A stretch of 64,000 bases of DNA, taken from Loripinus fragilis (Eukaryota; Mollusca; Bivalvia; Lucinida; Lucinidae). Positions 13,571 through 26,053 of this stretch are shown here, piece by piece; position 1 is the first letter of the stretch, and each line of letters opens with the position of its first letter. A program made the translations under genes and the position numbers. Where the stretch lies: NCBI GenBank assembly GCA_964019695.1, contig OZ026516.1:95728368-95792367 (forward strand), written 5' to 3'. A model generated the notes under the pieces. That model did no database searches. It was not told the DNA's origin and saw only the letters and a program-made list of their open reading frames with translations.

Positions 13571-13624
13571 AGCGAAGGCTCTGGCGAGACTGCGCAAATG
13601 TGCAGCCTCGCCAGATCATTCGCT
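13571..13624 (+). repeat. Hairpin core of the long monomer (example)
   Basis: Nested complementary arms: AGCGAA/TTCGCT outside, CTGGCGAG/CTCGCCAG perfect in the middle, CTGC/GCAG inside, loop GCAAATGT. This hairpin is the extra segment that distinguishes ~150-bp from ~95-bp monomers. Versions with weaker pairing occur throughout the monomer blocks of each unit. Confidence 0.8.
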
Positions 13625-14495
13625 GCTCGCATATGTGATTTTTTTCATGAACTGGTCCATAAATTTAAGCCTGAGCCTTCATCCACATCCCTTCATTTTA
13701 ATGTATTCGCTGTTTGCATCTGCGATTTGTACCAACTGTTCTTGAATTGGCGTATAAAATTTGGCCTGTGTCTTCATCTACATCTCTTCTTTTTGGGGAT
13801 TTGCTGTTCGCAATTGCGATTAGTGCCAAACTGTCTTGAACTAGCTTATATAAATTGGCATCAGCCTTCAAAAACATGCTGTTAGGGTATGCGATTACAT
13901 GTAGTACCAAACTTTCTTGAACTAGTCTTTCAAATTTGGCATGAGTCTTCACCTACTTCTCTTCTTTTTTAGGGGTTCGCTGTTCGCATATGCGATTAGT
14001 ATTAAACTTTCTTGAACTAGTCCATAAAATTTGGCACATCCCATCACTTTAGTTTAATTAGCAAAGGCTCTGGCGACACTGCCCTAAAGTGCAGCCTTAC
14101 GGGATCATTCGCTGCTCCCTTTTATGATATGTTGAAGTTGCCCTAAAAATTGGGCCTGAGCCTTCATCTAAATCCCTTCTTTTTAGGGATTCGCTGTTCA
14201 CATATGCGATCAGTACCAAACTTTCTTGAACTGGCCTAGGAAATTTGGCCTAAGCCTTCATCTACATCAATTCTTTTTAGAATGATTTGCAAAGGCACTG
14301 GCGATACTGCGCGAATGTGCTGTCTCGCCTGATCCTTCGCTGCTCGCATATGCCACTAATACCAAACTTTTTTGAACTGGCCTATAAAATTTGGCTGAGC
14401 CTTCATCTACATCCCATCTTTTTTGTGTGATTTTCAAAGGCTCTGGCGAGACTGCGCAAATGTGCAGTTTTGTCTGATCCTTTTTTCTGCTCGAT

Positions 14496-14777
14496 TTAGT
14501 GATAAGTATCAAACTCTGATGAACTGACCCATTGATGATCACGAAGTATCACAATTACATACTTCAGACCAATCCATGGCACCGTGAGGAACAGCCACAG
14601 AACACTAATAGTAGAAAGACGGTAAAGTAAGGCATCATGCTCTCTCTTCCTCGCCGAGATGATTGCAAAAACGAGAAAGAACACTAAGTAATGAATAGCG
14701 AAACGAGGACCAAACACTAAGCCCCTACAAACCAATGGGAGGAACATTAAAGAATGAATCAACAACAACAGAACCAT
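14496..14777 (-). other. Hydrophobic frame, unit 4
   Basis: Open, with ATG, L-to-F variant, no L-to-P. Confidence 0.3.
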
Positions 14778-15422
14778 TGCCTTAGAAGGAACAAAGTTGG
14801 GCCTGAACCTTCATCTACATTGCTTCCTTTTTTCAGTTCAAGCAGCAAAGGCTGTGATTATACTCTGCGAATGTGTAGGTTCATCTAGGCATTCGCTGCT
14901 CGCATATGCGATAATACAAAACTCTCACGAACTGGCCCTTAATATTTGGCCTGAGCCTTCATCTACATATATTTTTGGGGCGTGTGATAAGTTCAGCGAC
15001 TGCTGATAACAGATGCAATCAGTTTAGACCCAGATCAGGATCGACAGAAAAATAATAATTTTGAAAAAAGCCAGCAGACGCCAAAAAACATGAAAATTGC
15101 AAAGAATGCAATTGGGGTTACAAATGTAAAGAATGGTTTGACGCACATACGATAAGTGCGATTTGACGGCGAGCAGTCAAGTGCTCTGGCGAGATGGCAA
15201 CCCTGCTCAGGATTGCATTGGCCTTACTTTTGGTCACTAATGCAATAAGTACATTATTCTCATGTGCAGGTGTGTTACTGATGTGTAGCATGTGAAGACT
15301 CAAATGAGTTTAACCTTTCGCGCATTTTCACGAACACTTTTGCAATTCAAAAGGTGATTCAAAAATTAGGATATTATTTTTTCAATGTGTTATCATTTCA
15401 AATAAAAATGTAAAAAAAAATA

Positions 15423-15517
15423 TGGGCTATCAGGAGTTGGTGGGATTCGAACTCACAGCTGCAGTTCTTTGCAGGCTTTGGAGAAAGTCTATTTAACCCC
15501 TGAGCTATCTGGGCCTA
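15423..15517 (-). ncRNA. tRNA-like Pol III cassette, unit 4
   Basis: Boxes and uninterrupted T run intact. Confidence 0.55.
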
Positions 15518-16105
15518 TTAAAGTAAAGGATTAACATTTCTTTAAGTAAGTCATTGTGTAGATTTGTTGTTTACAGGGACATCACTCTTGATGTTTAAGC
15601 AATTAATCCATAATTTAGCAAAAACAAAGCAATATAACCATTTGGCCCAAAGAAATTTCACAATATTTAAGTTTTATACTGTATTTCATTTCTGTCTACA
15701 AATTAATAAAGCAAACATAATAGAACACTATATACATTTTGTCAATAACAAACACTATCGCCACAATTTAATATTTCTGGCATACATAAATTTCACTAAA
15801 TTCGAAAATCTCATTAAGTATTGTTGCTGTAGGCCACGCCTTACGAGCCTTTTCCCTGTGAAGGCTCGTCAACAAGCGGATCCTCCGAGGGAGGATTCGC
15901 AAAGATAGCTCCCTCTTTTTTTTCTTTTTTTCTCCTGGTCCATTTTTGGTCTTTTTTTTCTTTTTTCTTTTTTCTTTTTTTTGGGGGATAGGGGTGGGTC
16001 TTTTTTTTTTGGGGGGGGGGTGGGGTTAGTGGTACTCCCTGGGTGGTTACAAGTGCCACTTCATAGTTACTACCAGATAATACTGGTAGTTTATGGGAGA
16101 TTAGT

Positions 16106-16545
16106 AATTTTGGGGGAGGGTACAAACCATCATTACTCTTTTCTTTAGCAAAAATGAAGACACCATGTGGCTTCAAACTTTGATATTAACATTTACAATT
16201 TCATGATTGACAGCTTTAAGCTTAATAGTGCTTCATACTAAACTGGTACGTTTCTATAAAGCTAACTTAAAAGATACATTAAATAGTTTAAGACTCACGT
16301 GATATACGATACACGCCTCTTTAGAAATTTTGGGGGAGGGTACAAACCATCATTATTCTTTTCTTTAGCAAAAATGAAGACACCATGTGGCTTCAAACTT
16401 TGATATTAACATTTACAATTTCATGATTGACAGCTTAAAGCTTAATAGTGCTTCATACTAAACTGGTACGTTTCTATAATGCTAACTTAAGAGATACATT
16501 TAATAGTTTAAGACCCACGTGATATACGATACACGCCTCTTTAGA
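16106..16545 (+). repeat. Two tandem 220-bp modules, unit 4
   Basis: One module short compared with unit 3; the last module has the 'cattattc' variant, so the loss affected the first or middle module. Confidence 0.9.
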
Positions 16546-19027
16546 AAAGTGCAAAATACAGACAATAATCCTTTATTTCAAATGAGTCTTTTCTTTATGT
16601 TTTGATAATAAAAGGTCATAATATAAAACGGTCAACAAGGTTCCTTGTTGCGACCATATGAATTAGTACACTGCATTTCAACATAGTACATATCTTCTTG
16701 CAGACTATATAGGACAGTGTGTCCGGTGCCTGATTGCAAATGGCAAACAGCAAATGCTCTGACACGCCTGTGCATCAATGAAGTAGAATCAGAATGCCCA
16801 TATTTAACCCTATCAAAGTATTAATATCGCTTGATAGAAACAGCAATGATGGAAGAACGTCCATGTATCGTTATTTCGGCGTCTTTCGCTACATCGATGT
16901 CAATTTTGACTGGAATGAATATTGCTACTGCTGGGGAGTTTGGCACATACATTTTGTAAATGGAAATTCCTATTTTGGTAGCCCAAGAAAATGGTACCTT
17001 TCAACATTTTGAAATTCACCGTTACTGTGCCCTCTATTCGGTAAATGAGTGCTCTATTGGATTTTAAACTTGCATAGGAATATGCATTGATGCATGTTTG
17101 TCATATTGTTAAAAGCAGCTTCTTCTTGGTGTGGACTATTTTGTCACAGTAAATAGCGCCAACTACCATTGTAACGTATGACGCTGGTCTGATTACCTTT
17201 AACTTTTGTGCATGTGAAGAAACCAAGGTCGTCAAGGCAGGTTTTTTTTCACTTTTCTCTAAGGTGGATAACAAATATTCTCACTCACAGGAAAATAGTA
17301 ATTCAAGCATTATCTGGCAAGACTGTGCAAATGTGCATGCTCGCCTGGTCTTTTGCTGCTCGAATATGCGATACATGTACATGTAAGTACCTAAATCACA
17401 TAACTGGTATAAACAATTTGGCCTAAGCCTTCATCTATATCCCTTCTTTTAGTGCAATCAGCGAAGGCTCTGGCGAGACTGTGCAAATGTGCACGCTCGC
17501 CTAGTCTTTCGCTGCTCGCATATGGGATAAGTACCTAAATCACATAACTGGTATAATCAATTTGGCCTGAGCCTTCATTTACATCCCTTCTTTTTATCAC
17601 AATCAGCGAAGGCTCTGGCGAGACTGCGCAAATAAGAAGCCTCGTCAGATCACTCGCTGCTCGCATATGTAATATTTTTCATGAACTGGTTCTAAAATTT
17701 TAGCCTGAGCCTTCATCCACATCCCTTCTTTTTAGGGATTCGTTGTTCGCATAGGCGATTAGTACCAAACTTTCTTGAACTGGCCTATACAATTTGGCCT
17801 TAGCCTTCATCTACACCCCTTCTTTTAGTGAGATTGGCAAAGGCTCTGGCGAGACTGTGAACCTGATCAATCGCTGCTCGAATATGCGAAAAGTACCTAA
17901 ATCACATAACTTGTATAAACAATTTGGCCAAAGCCTTCATCTATATCCCTTCTTTCTAGTGCAATCAGCGAAGGCTCTGGCGAGACCGTGCAAATGTGCA
18001 GGCTCGCCTGGTCTTTCACTGCCCGCATATGCGATAAGTACATAAATCACAAAAATAAATGGCCTGAGCCTTCATTTACATCCCTTCTTTTAAGTGCTAT
18101 CGGCGAAGGCTCTGGCGAGACTGCGCAAATGTGCAGCCTCGCCAGATCATTCGCTGCTCGCATATGTGATTTTTTTCATGAACTGGTCCATAAATTTAAG
18201 CCTGAGCCTTCATCCACATCCCTTCATTTTAATGTATTCGCTGTTTGCATCTGCGATTTGTACCAACTGTTCTTGAATTGGCGTATAAAATTTGGCCTGT
18301 GTCTTCATCTACATCTCTTCTTTTTGGGGATTTGCTGTTCGCAATTGCGATTAGTGCCAAACTGTCTTGAACTAGCTTATATAAATTGGCATCAGCCTTC
18401 ATAAACATGCTGTTAGGGTATGCGATTACATGTAGTACCAAACTTTCTTGAACTAGTCTTTCAAATTTGGCATGAGTCTTCACCTACATCTCTTCTTTTT
18501 TAGGGGTTCGCTGTTCGCATATGCGATTAGTATTAAACTTTCTTGAACTAGTCCATAAACTTTGGCACATCCCATCACTTTAGTTTAATTAGCAAAGGCT
18601 CTGGCGACACTGCCCTAAAGTGCAGCCTTACGGGATCATTCGCTGCTCCCTTTTATGATATGTTGAAGTTGCCCTAAAAATTGGGCCTGAGCCTTCATCT
18701 AAATCCCTTCTTTTTTAGGGATTCGCTGTTCACATATGCGATCAGTACCAAACTTTCTTGAACTGGCCTAGGAAATTTGGCCTAAGCCTTCATCTACATC
18801 AATTCTTTTTAGAATGATTTGCAAAGGCACTGGCGATACTGCGCGAATGTGCTGTCTCGCCTGATCCTTCGCTGCTCGCATATGCCACTAATACCTAACT
18901 TTTTTGAACTGGCCTATAAAATTTGGCTGAGCCTTCATCTACATCCCATCTTTTTTGTGCGATTTTCAAAGGCTCTGGCGAGACTGCGCAAATGTGCAGT
19001 TTTGTCTGATCCTTTTTTCTGCTCGAT

Positions 19028-19309
19028 TTAGTGATAAGTATCAAACTCTGATGAACTGACCCATTGATTATCACGAAGTATCACAATTACATACTTCAGA
19101 CCAATCCATGGCACCGTGAGGAACAGCCACAGAACACTAATAGTAGAAAGACGGTAAAGTAAGGCATCATGCTCTCTCTTCCTCGCCGAGATGATTGCAA
19201 AAACGAGAAAGAACACTAAGTAATGAATAGCGAAACGAGGACCAAACACTAAGCCCCTACAAACCAATGGGAGGAACATTAAAGAATGAATCAACAACAA
19301 CAGAACCAT
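19028..19309 (-). other. Hydrophobic frame, unit 5
   Basis: Open; H-to-N near the C-terminus (RDNQW), shared with units 6 and 8. Confidence 0.3.
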
Positions 19310-19954
19310 TGCCTTAGAAGGAACAAAGTTGGGCCTGAACCTTCATCTACATTGCTTCCTTTTTTCAGTTCAAGCAGCAAAGGCTGTGATTATACTCTGC
19401 GAATGTGTAGGTTCATCTAGGCATTCGCTGCTCGCATATGCGATAATACAAAACTCTCACGAACTGGCCCTTAAAATTTGGTCTGAGCCTTCATCTACAT
19501 ATAATTTTGGGGCGTGTGATAAGTTCAGCGACTGCTGATAACAGATGCAATCAGTTTAGACCCAGATCAGGATCGACAGAAAAATAATAATTTTGAAAAA
19601 AGCCAGCAGACGCCAAAAAACATGAAAATTGCAAAGAATGCAAAGGGTTACAAATGTAAAGAAGGGTTTGACGCACATACGATAAGTGCGATTTGACGGC
19701 GAGCAGTCAAGTGCTCTGGCGAGATGGCAACCCTGCTCAGGATTGCATTGGCCTTACTTTTGGTCACTAATGCAATAAGTACATTATTCTCATGTGCAGG
19801 TGTGTTACTGATGTGTAGCATGTGAAGACTCAAATGAGTTTAACCTTTCGCGCATTTTCACGAACACTTTTGCAATTCAAAAGGTGATTCAAAAATTAGG
19901 ATATTATTTTTTCAATGTGTTATCATTTCAAATAAAAATGTAAAAAAAAAAATA

Positions 19955-20049
19955 TGGGCTATCAGGAGTTGGTGGGATTCGAACTCACAGCTGCAGTTCT
20001 TTGCAGGCTTTGGAGAAAGTCTATTTAACCCCTGAGCTATCTGGGCCTA
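19955..20049 (-). ncRNA. tRNA-like Pol III cassette, unit 5
   Basis: Boxes and uninterrupted T run intact. Confidence 0.55.
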
Positions 20050-20632
20050 TTAAAGTAAAGGATTAACATTTCTTTAAGTAAGTCATTGTGTAGATTTGTT
20101 GTTTACAGGGACATCACTCTTGATGTTTAAGCAATTAATCCATAATTTAGCAAAAACAAAGCAATATAACCATTTGGCCCAAAGAAATTTCACAATATTT
20201 AAGTTTTATACTGTATTTCATTTCTGTCTACAAATTAATAAAGCAAACATAATAGAACACTATATACATTTTGTCAATAACAAACACTATGGCCACAATT
20301 TAATATTTCTGACATACATAAATTTCACTAAATTCGAAAATCTCATTAAGTATTGTTGCTGTAGGCCACGCCTTACGAGCCTTTTCCCTGTGAAGGCTCG
20401 TCAACAAGCAGATCCTCCGAGGGAGGATTCGCAAAGATAGCTCCCTCTTTTTTTTCTTTTTTTCTCCTGGTCCATTTTTGGTCTGTTTTTCTTTTTTCTT
20501 TTTTTTTGGGGGATAGGGGAGGGTCTTTTTTTTTGGGGGGGGGGGGTGGGGTTAGTGGTACTCCCTGGGTGGTTACAAGTGCCACTTCATAGTTACTACC
20601 AGATAATACTGGTAGTTTATGGGAGAATTAGT

Positions 20633-21293
20633 AATTTTGGGGGAGGGTACAAACCATCATTACTCTTTTCTTTAGCAAAAATGAAGACACCATGTGGCTT
20701 CAAACTTTGATATTAACATTTACAATTTCATGATTGACAGCTTTAAGCTTAATAGTGCTTCATACTAAACTGGTACGTTTCTATAAAGCTAACTTAAAAG
20801 ATACATTAAATAGTTTAAGACCCACGTGATATACGATACACGCCTCTTAAGAAATTTTGGGGGAGGGTACAAACCATCATTACTCTTTTCTTTAGCAAAA
20901 ATGAAGACACCATGTGGCTTCAAACTTTGATATTAACATTTACAATTTCATGATTGACAGCTTTAAGTTAATAGTGCTTCATACTAAACTGGTACGTTTC
21001 AATAATGCTAACTTAAAAGATACATTAAATAGTTTAAGACTCACGTGATATACGATACACGCCTCTTTAGAAATTTTGGGGGAGGGTACAAACCATCATT
21101 ATTCTTTTCTTTAGCAAAAATGAAGACACCATGTGGCTTCAAACTTTGATATTAACATTTACAATTTTATGATTGACAGCTTAAAGCTTAATAGTGCTTC
21201 ATACTAAACTGGTACGTTTCTATAATGCTAACTTAAGAGATACATTTAATAGTTTAAGACCCACGTGATATACGATACACGCCTCTTTAGAAA
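20633..21293 (+). repeat. Three tandem 220-bp modules, unit 5
   Basis: Same three-module order as unit 3. Confidence 0.9.
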
Positions 21294-23773
21294 AGTGCAA
21301 AATACAGACAATAATCCTTTATTTCAAATGAGTCTTTTCTTTATGTTTTGATAATAAAAGGTCATAATATAAAACGGTCAACAAGGTTCCTTGTTGCGAC
21401 CATATGAATTAGTACACTGCATTTCAACATAGTACATATCTTCTTGCAGACTATATAGGACAGTGTGTCCGGTGCCTGATTGCAAATGGCAAACAGCAAA
21501 TGCTCTGACACGCCTGTGCATCAATGAAGTAGAATCAGAATGCCCATATTTAACCCTATCAAAGTATTAATATCGCTTGATAGAAACAGCAATGATGGAA
21601 GAACGTCCATGTATCGTTATTTCGACGTCTTTCGCTACATCGATGTCAATTTTGACTGGAATGAATATTGCTACTGCTGGGGAGTTTGGCACATACATTT
21701 TGTAAATGGAAATTCCTATTTTGGTAGCCCACGAAAATAGTACCTTTCAACATTTTGAAATTCACCGTTACTGTGCCCTCTATTCGGTAAATGAGTGCTC
21801 TATTGGATTTTAAACTTGCATAGGAATATGCATTGATGCATGTTTGTCATATTGTTAAAAGCAGCTTCTTCTTGGTGTGGACTATTTTGTCACAGTAAAT
21901 AGCGCCAACTACCATTGTAACGTATGACGCTGGTCTGATTACCTTTAACTTTTGTGCATGTGAAGAAACCAAGGTCGTCAAGGCAGGTTTTTTTTCACTT
22001 TTCTCTAAGGTGGATAACAAATATTCTCACTCACAGGAAAATAGTAATTCAAGCATTATCTGGCAAGACTGTGCAAATGTGCATGCTCGCCTGGTCTTTT
22101 GCTGCTCGAATATGCGATACATGTACATGTAAGTACCTAAATCACATAACTGGTATAAACAATTTGGCCTAAGCCTTCATCTATATCCCTTCTTTTAGTG
22201 CAATCAGCGAAGGCTCTGGCGAGACTGTGCAAATGTGCACGCTCGCCTAGTCTTTCGCTGCTCGCATATGGGATAAGTACCTAAATCACATAACTGGTGT
22301 AATCAATTTGGCCTGAGCCTTCATTTACATCCCTTCTTTTTATCACAATCAGCGAAGGCTCTGGCGAGACTGCGCAAATAAGAAGCCTCGTCAGATCACT
22401 CGCTGCTCGCATATGTAATATTTTTCATGAACTGGTTCTAAAATTTTAGCCTGAGCCTTCATCCACATCCCTTCTTTTTAGGGATTCGTTGTTCGCATAG
22501 GCGATTAGTACCAAACTTTCTTGAACTGGCCTATACAATTTGGCCTTAGCCTTCATCTACACCCCTTCTTTTAGTGAGATTGGCAAAGGCTCTGGCGAGA
22601 CTGTGAACCTGATCAATCGCTGCTCGAATATGCGAAAAGTACCTAAATCACATAACTTGTATAAACAATTTGGCCAAAGCCTTCATCTATATCCCTTCTT
22701 TCTAGTGCAATCAGCGAGGGCTCTGGCGAGACCGTGCAAATGTGCAGGCTCGCCTGGTATTTCACTGCCCGCATATGCGATAAGTACATAAATCACAAAA
22801 ATAAATGACCTGAGCCTTCATTTACATCCCTTCTTTTAAGTGCTATCAGCGAAGGTTCTGGCGAGACTGCGCAAATGTGCAGCCTCGCCAGATCATTCGC
22901 TGCTCGCATATGTGATTTTTTTCATGAACTGGTCCATAAATTTAAGCCTGAGCCTTCATCCACATCCCTTCATTTTAATGTATTCGCTGTTTGCATCTGC
23001 GATTTGTACCAACCGTTCTTGAATTGGCGTATAAAATTTGGCCTGTGTCTTCATCTACATCTCTTCTTTTTGGAGATTTGCTGTTCGCAATTGCGATTAG
23101 TGCCAAACTGTCTTGAACTAGCTTATATAAATTGGCATCAGCCTTCATAAACATGCTGTTAGGGTATGCGATTACATGTAGTACCAAACTTTCTTGAACT
23201 AGTCTTTCAAATTTGGCATGAGTCTTCACCTACATCTCTTCTTTTTTAGGGGTTCGCTGTTCGCATATGCGATTAGTATTAAACTTTCTTGAACTAGTCC
23301 ATAAACTTTGGCACATCCCATCACTTTAGTTTAATTAGCAAAGGCTCTGGCGACACTGCCCTAAAGTGCAGCCTTACGGGATCATTCGCTGCTCCCTTTT
23401 ATGATATGTTGAAGTTGCCCTAAAAATTGGGCCTGAGCCTTCATCTAAATCCCTTCTTTTTTAGGGATTCGCTGTTCACATATGCGATCAGTACCAAACT
23501 TTCTTGAACTGGCCTAGGAAATTTGGCCTAAGCCTTCATCTACATCAATTCTTTTTAGAATGATTTGCAAAGGCACTGGCGATACTGCGCGAATGTGCTG
23601 TCTCGCCTGATCCTTCGCTGCTCGCATATGCCACTAATACCAAACTTTTTTGAACTGGCCTATAAAATTTGGCTGAGCCTTCATCTACATCCCATCTTTT
23701 TTGTGCGATTTTCAAAGGCTCTGGCGAGACTGCGCAAATGTGCAGTTTTGTCTGATCCTTTTTTCTGCTCGAT

Positions 23774-24055
23774 TTAGTGATAAGTATCAAACTCTGATGA
23801 ACTGACCCATTGATTATCACGAAGTATCACAATTACATACTTCAGACCAATCCATGGCACCGTGAGGAACAGCCACAGAACACTAATAGTAGAAAGACGG
23901 TAAAGTAAGGCATCATGCTCTCTCTTCCTCGCCGAGATGATTGCAAAAACGAGAAAGAACACTAAGTAATGAATAGCGAAACGAGGACCAAACACTAAGC
24001 CCCTACAAACCAATGGGAGGAACATTAAAGAATGAATCAACAACAACAGAACCAT
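23774..24055 (-). other. Hydrophobic frame, unit 6
   Basis: Open; the same translation as unit 5. Confidence 0.3.
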
Positions 24056-24701
24056 TGCCTTAGAAGGAACAAAGTTGGGCCTGAACCTTCATCTACATTG
24101 CTTCCTTTTTTCAGTTCAAGCAGCAAAGGCTGTGATTATACTCTGCGAATGTGTAGGTTCATCTAGGCATTCGCTGCTCGCATATGCGATAATACAAAAC
24201 TCTCACGAACTGGCCCTTAAAATTTGGCCTGAGCCTTCATCTACATATAATTTTGGGGCGTGTGATAAGTTCAGCGACTGCTGATAACAGATGCAATCAG
24301 TTTAGACCCAGATCAGGATCGACAGAAAAATAATAATTTTGAAAAAAGCCAGCAGACGCCAAAAAACATGAAAATTGCAAAGAATGCAAAGGGTTACAAA
24401 TGTAAAGAAGGGTTTGACGCACATACGATAAGTGCGATTTGACGGCGAGCAGTCAAGTGCTCTGGCGAGATGGCAACCCTGCTCAGGATTGCATTGGCCT
24501 TACTTTTGGTCACTAATGCAATAAGTACATTATTCTCATGTGCAGGTGTGTTACTGATGTGTAGCATGTGAAGACTCAAATGAGTTTAACCTTTCGCGCA
24601 TTTTCACGAACACTTTTGCAATTCAAAAGGTGATTCAAAAATTAGGATATTATTTTTTCAATGTGTTCTCATTTCAAATAAAAATGTAAAAATAAAAAAT
24701 A

Positions 24702-24796
24702 TGGGCTATCAGGAGTTGGTGGGATTCGAACTCACAGCTGCAGTTCTTTGCAGGCTTTGGAGAAAGTCTATTTAACCCCTGAGCTATCTGGGCCTA
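24702..24796 (-). ncRNA. tRNA-like Pol III cassette, unit 6
   Basis: Boxes intact; the T run is T6 then A then T5. Confidence 0.55.
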
Positions 24797-25192
24797 TTAA
24801 AGTAAAGGATTAACATTTCTTTAAGTAAGTCATTGTGTAGATTTGTTGTTTACAGGGACATCACTCTTGATGTTTAAGCAATTAATCCATAATTTAGCAA
24901 AAACAAAGCAATATAACCATTTGGCCCAAAGAAATTTCACAATATTTAAGTTTTATACTGTATTTCATTTCTGTCTACAAATTAATAAAGCAAACATAAT
25001 AGAACACTATATACATTTTGTCAATAACAAACACTATGGCCACAATTTAATATTTCTGACATACATAAATTTCACTAAATTCGGAAATCTCATTAAGTAT
25101 TGTTGCTGTAGGCCACGCCTTACGAGCCTTTTCCCTGTGAAGGCTCGTCAACAAGCGGATCCTCCGAGGGAGGATTCGCAAAGATAGCTCCC

Positions 25193-25281
25193 TCTTTTTT
25201 TCTTTTTTTCTCCTGGTCCATTTTTGGTCTTTTTTTCTTTTTTCTTTTTTTTTGGGGGATAGGGATGGGTCTTTTTTTTTT

Positions 25282-25312
<31 letters not shown>
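25193..25312 (+). repeat. Poly-T / poly-G tract, unit 6 (longest homopolymers)
   Basis: The tract ends with T20 followed directly by G21. Such a tract is prone to slippage and to sequencing error, so its exact length is uncertain. Confidence 0.9.
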
Positions 25313-25393
25313 TTAGTGGTACTCCCTGGGTGGTTACAAGTGCCACTTCATAGTTACTACCAGATAATACTGGTAGTTTATGGGAGAATTAGT

Positions 25394-26053
25394 AATTTTG
25401 GGGGAGGGTACAAACCATCATTACTCTTTTCTTTAGCAAAAATGAAGACACCATGTGGCTTCAAACTTTGATATTAACATTTACAATTTCATGATTGACA
25501 GCTTTAAGCTTAATAGTGCTTCATACTAAACTGGTACGTTTCTATAAAGCTAACTTAAAAGATACATTAAATAGTTTAAGACCCACGTGATATACGATAC
25601 ACGCCTCTTAAGAAATTTTGGGGGAGGGTACAAACCATCATTACTCTTTTCTTTAGCAAAAATGAAGACACCATGTGGCTTCAAACTTTGATATTAACAT
25701 TTACAATTTCATGATTGACAGCTTTAAGTTAATAGTGCTTCATACTAAACTGGTACGTTTCTATAATGCTAACTTAAAAGATACATTAAATAGTTTAAGA
25801 CTCACGTGATATACGATACACGCCTCTTTAGAAATTTTGGGGGAGGGTACAAACCATCATTATTCTTTTCTTTAGCAAAAATGAAGACACCATGTGGCTT
25901 CAAACTTTGATATTAACATTTACAATTTCATGATTGACAGCTTAAAGCTTAATAGTGCTTCATACTAAACTGGTACGTTTCTATAATGCTAACTTAAGAG
26001 ATACATTTAATAGTTTAAGACCCACGTGATATACGATACACGCCTCTTTAGAA
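25394..26053 (+). repeat. Three tandem 220-bp modules, unit 6
   Basis: Same three-module order as unit 3. Confidence 0.9.

Larger units (their letters stand above)
8880..13728 (+). repeat. Macrosatellite unit 3 (hybrid old/young, longest unit)
   Basis: At 4,849 bp this is the longest unit. Its first ~350 bp keep the long three-monomer start of units 1-2, while from about 9,515 on it carries inner-type variants ('catcaattc', ATG in the hydrophobic frame, three 220-bp modules). It looks like a junction between old and young forms. Confidence 0.95.
13729..18259 (+). repeat. Macrosatellite unit 4 (young form, two 220-bp modules)
   Basis: First unit with the ~94-bp monomer deletion at its start: the distance from the unit start to 'ggcatcagcc' is 128 bp instead of 222. 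It has two 220-bp modules and 'ccattgtaacg' near 17,166. Its closest match is unit 7, 14,038 bp downstream. Confidence 0.95.
18260..23005 (+). repeat. Macrosatellite unit 5 (young form, three 220-bp modules)
   Basis: Shares with unit 8 the 'gattatcacg' variant (19,069) and 'ctatggccac' (20,288). Past about 21,900 its variants no longer match unit 8 and look more like unit 4. Confidence 0.95.
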
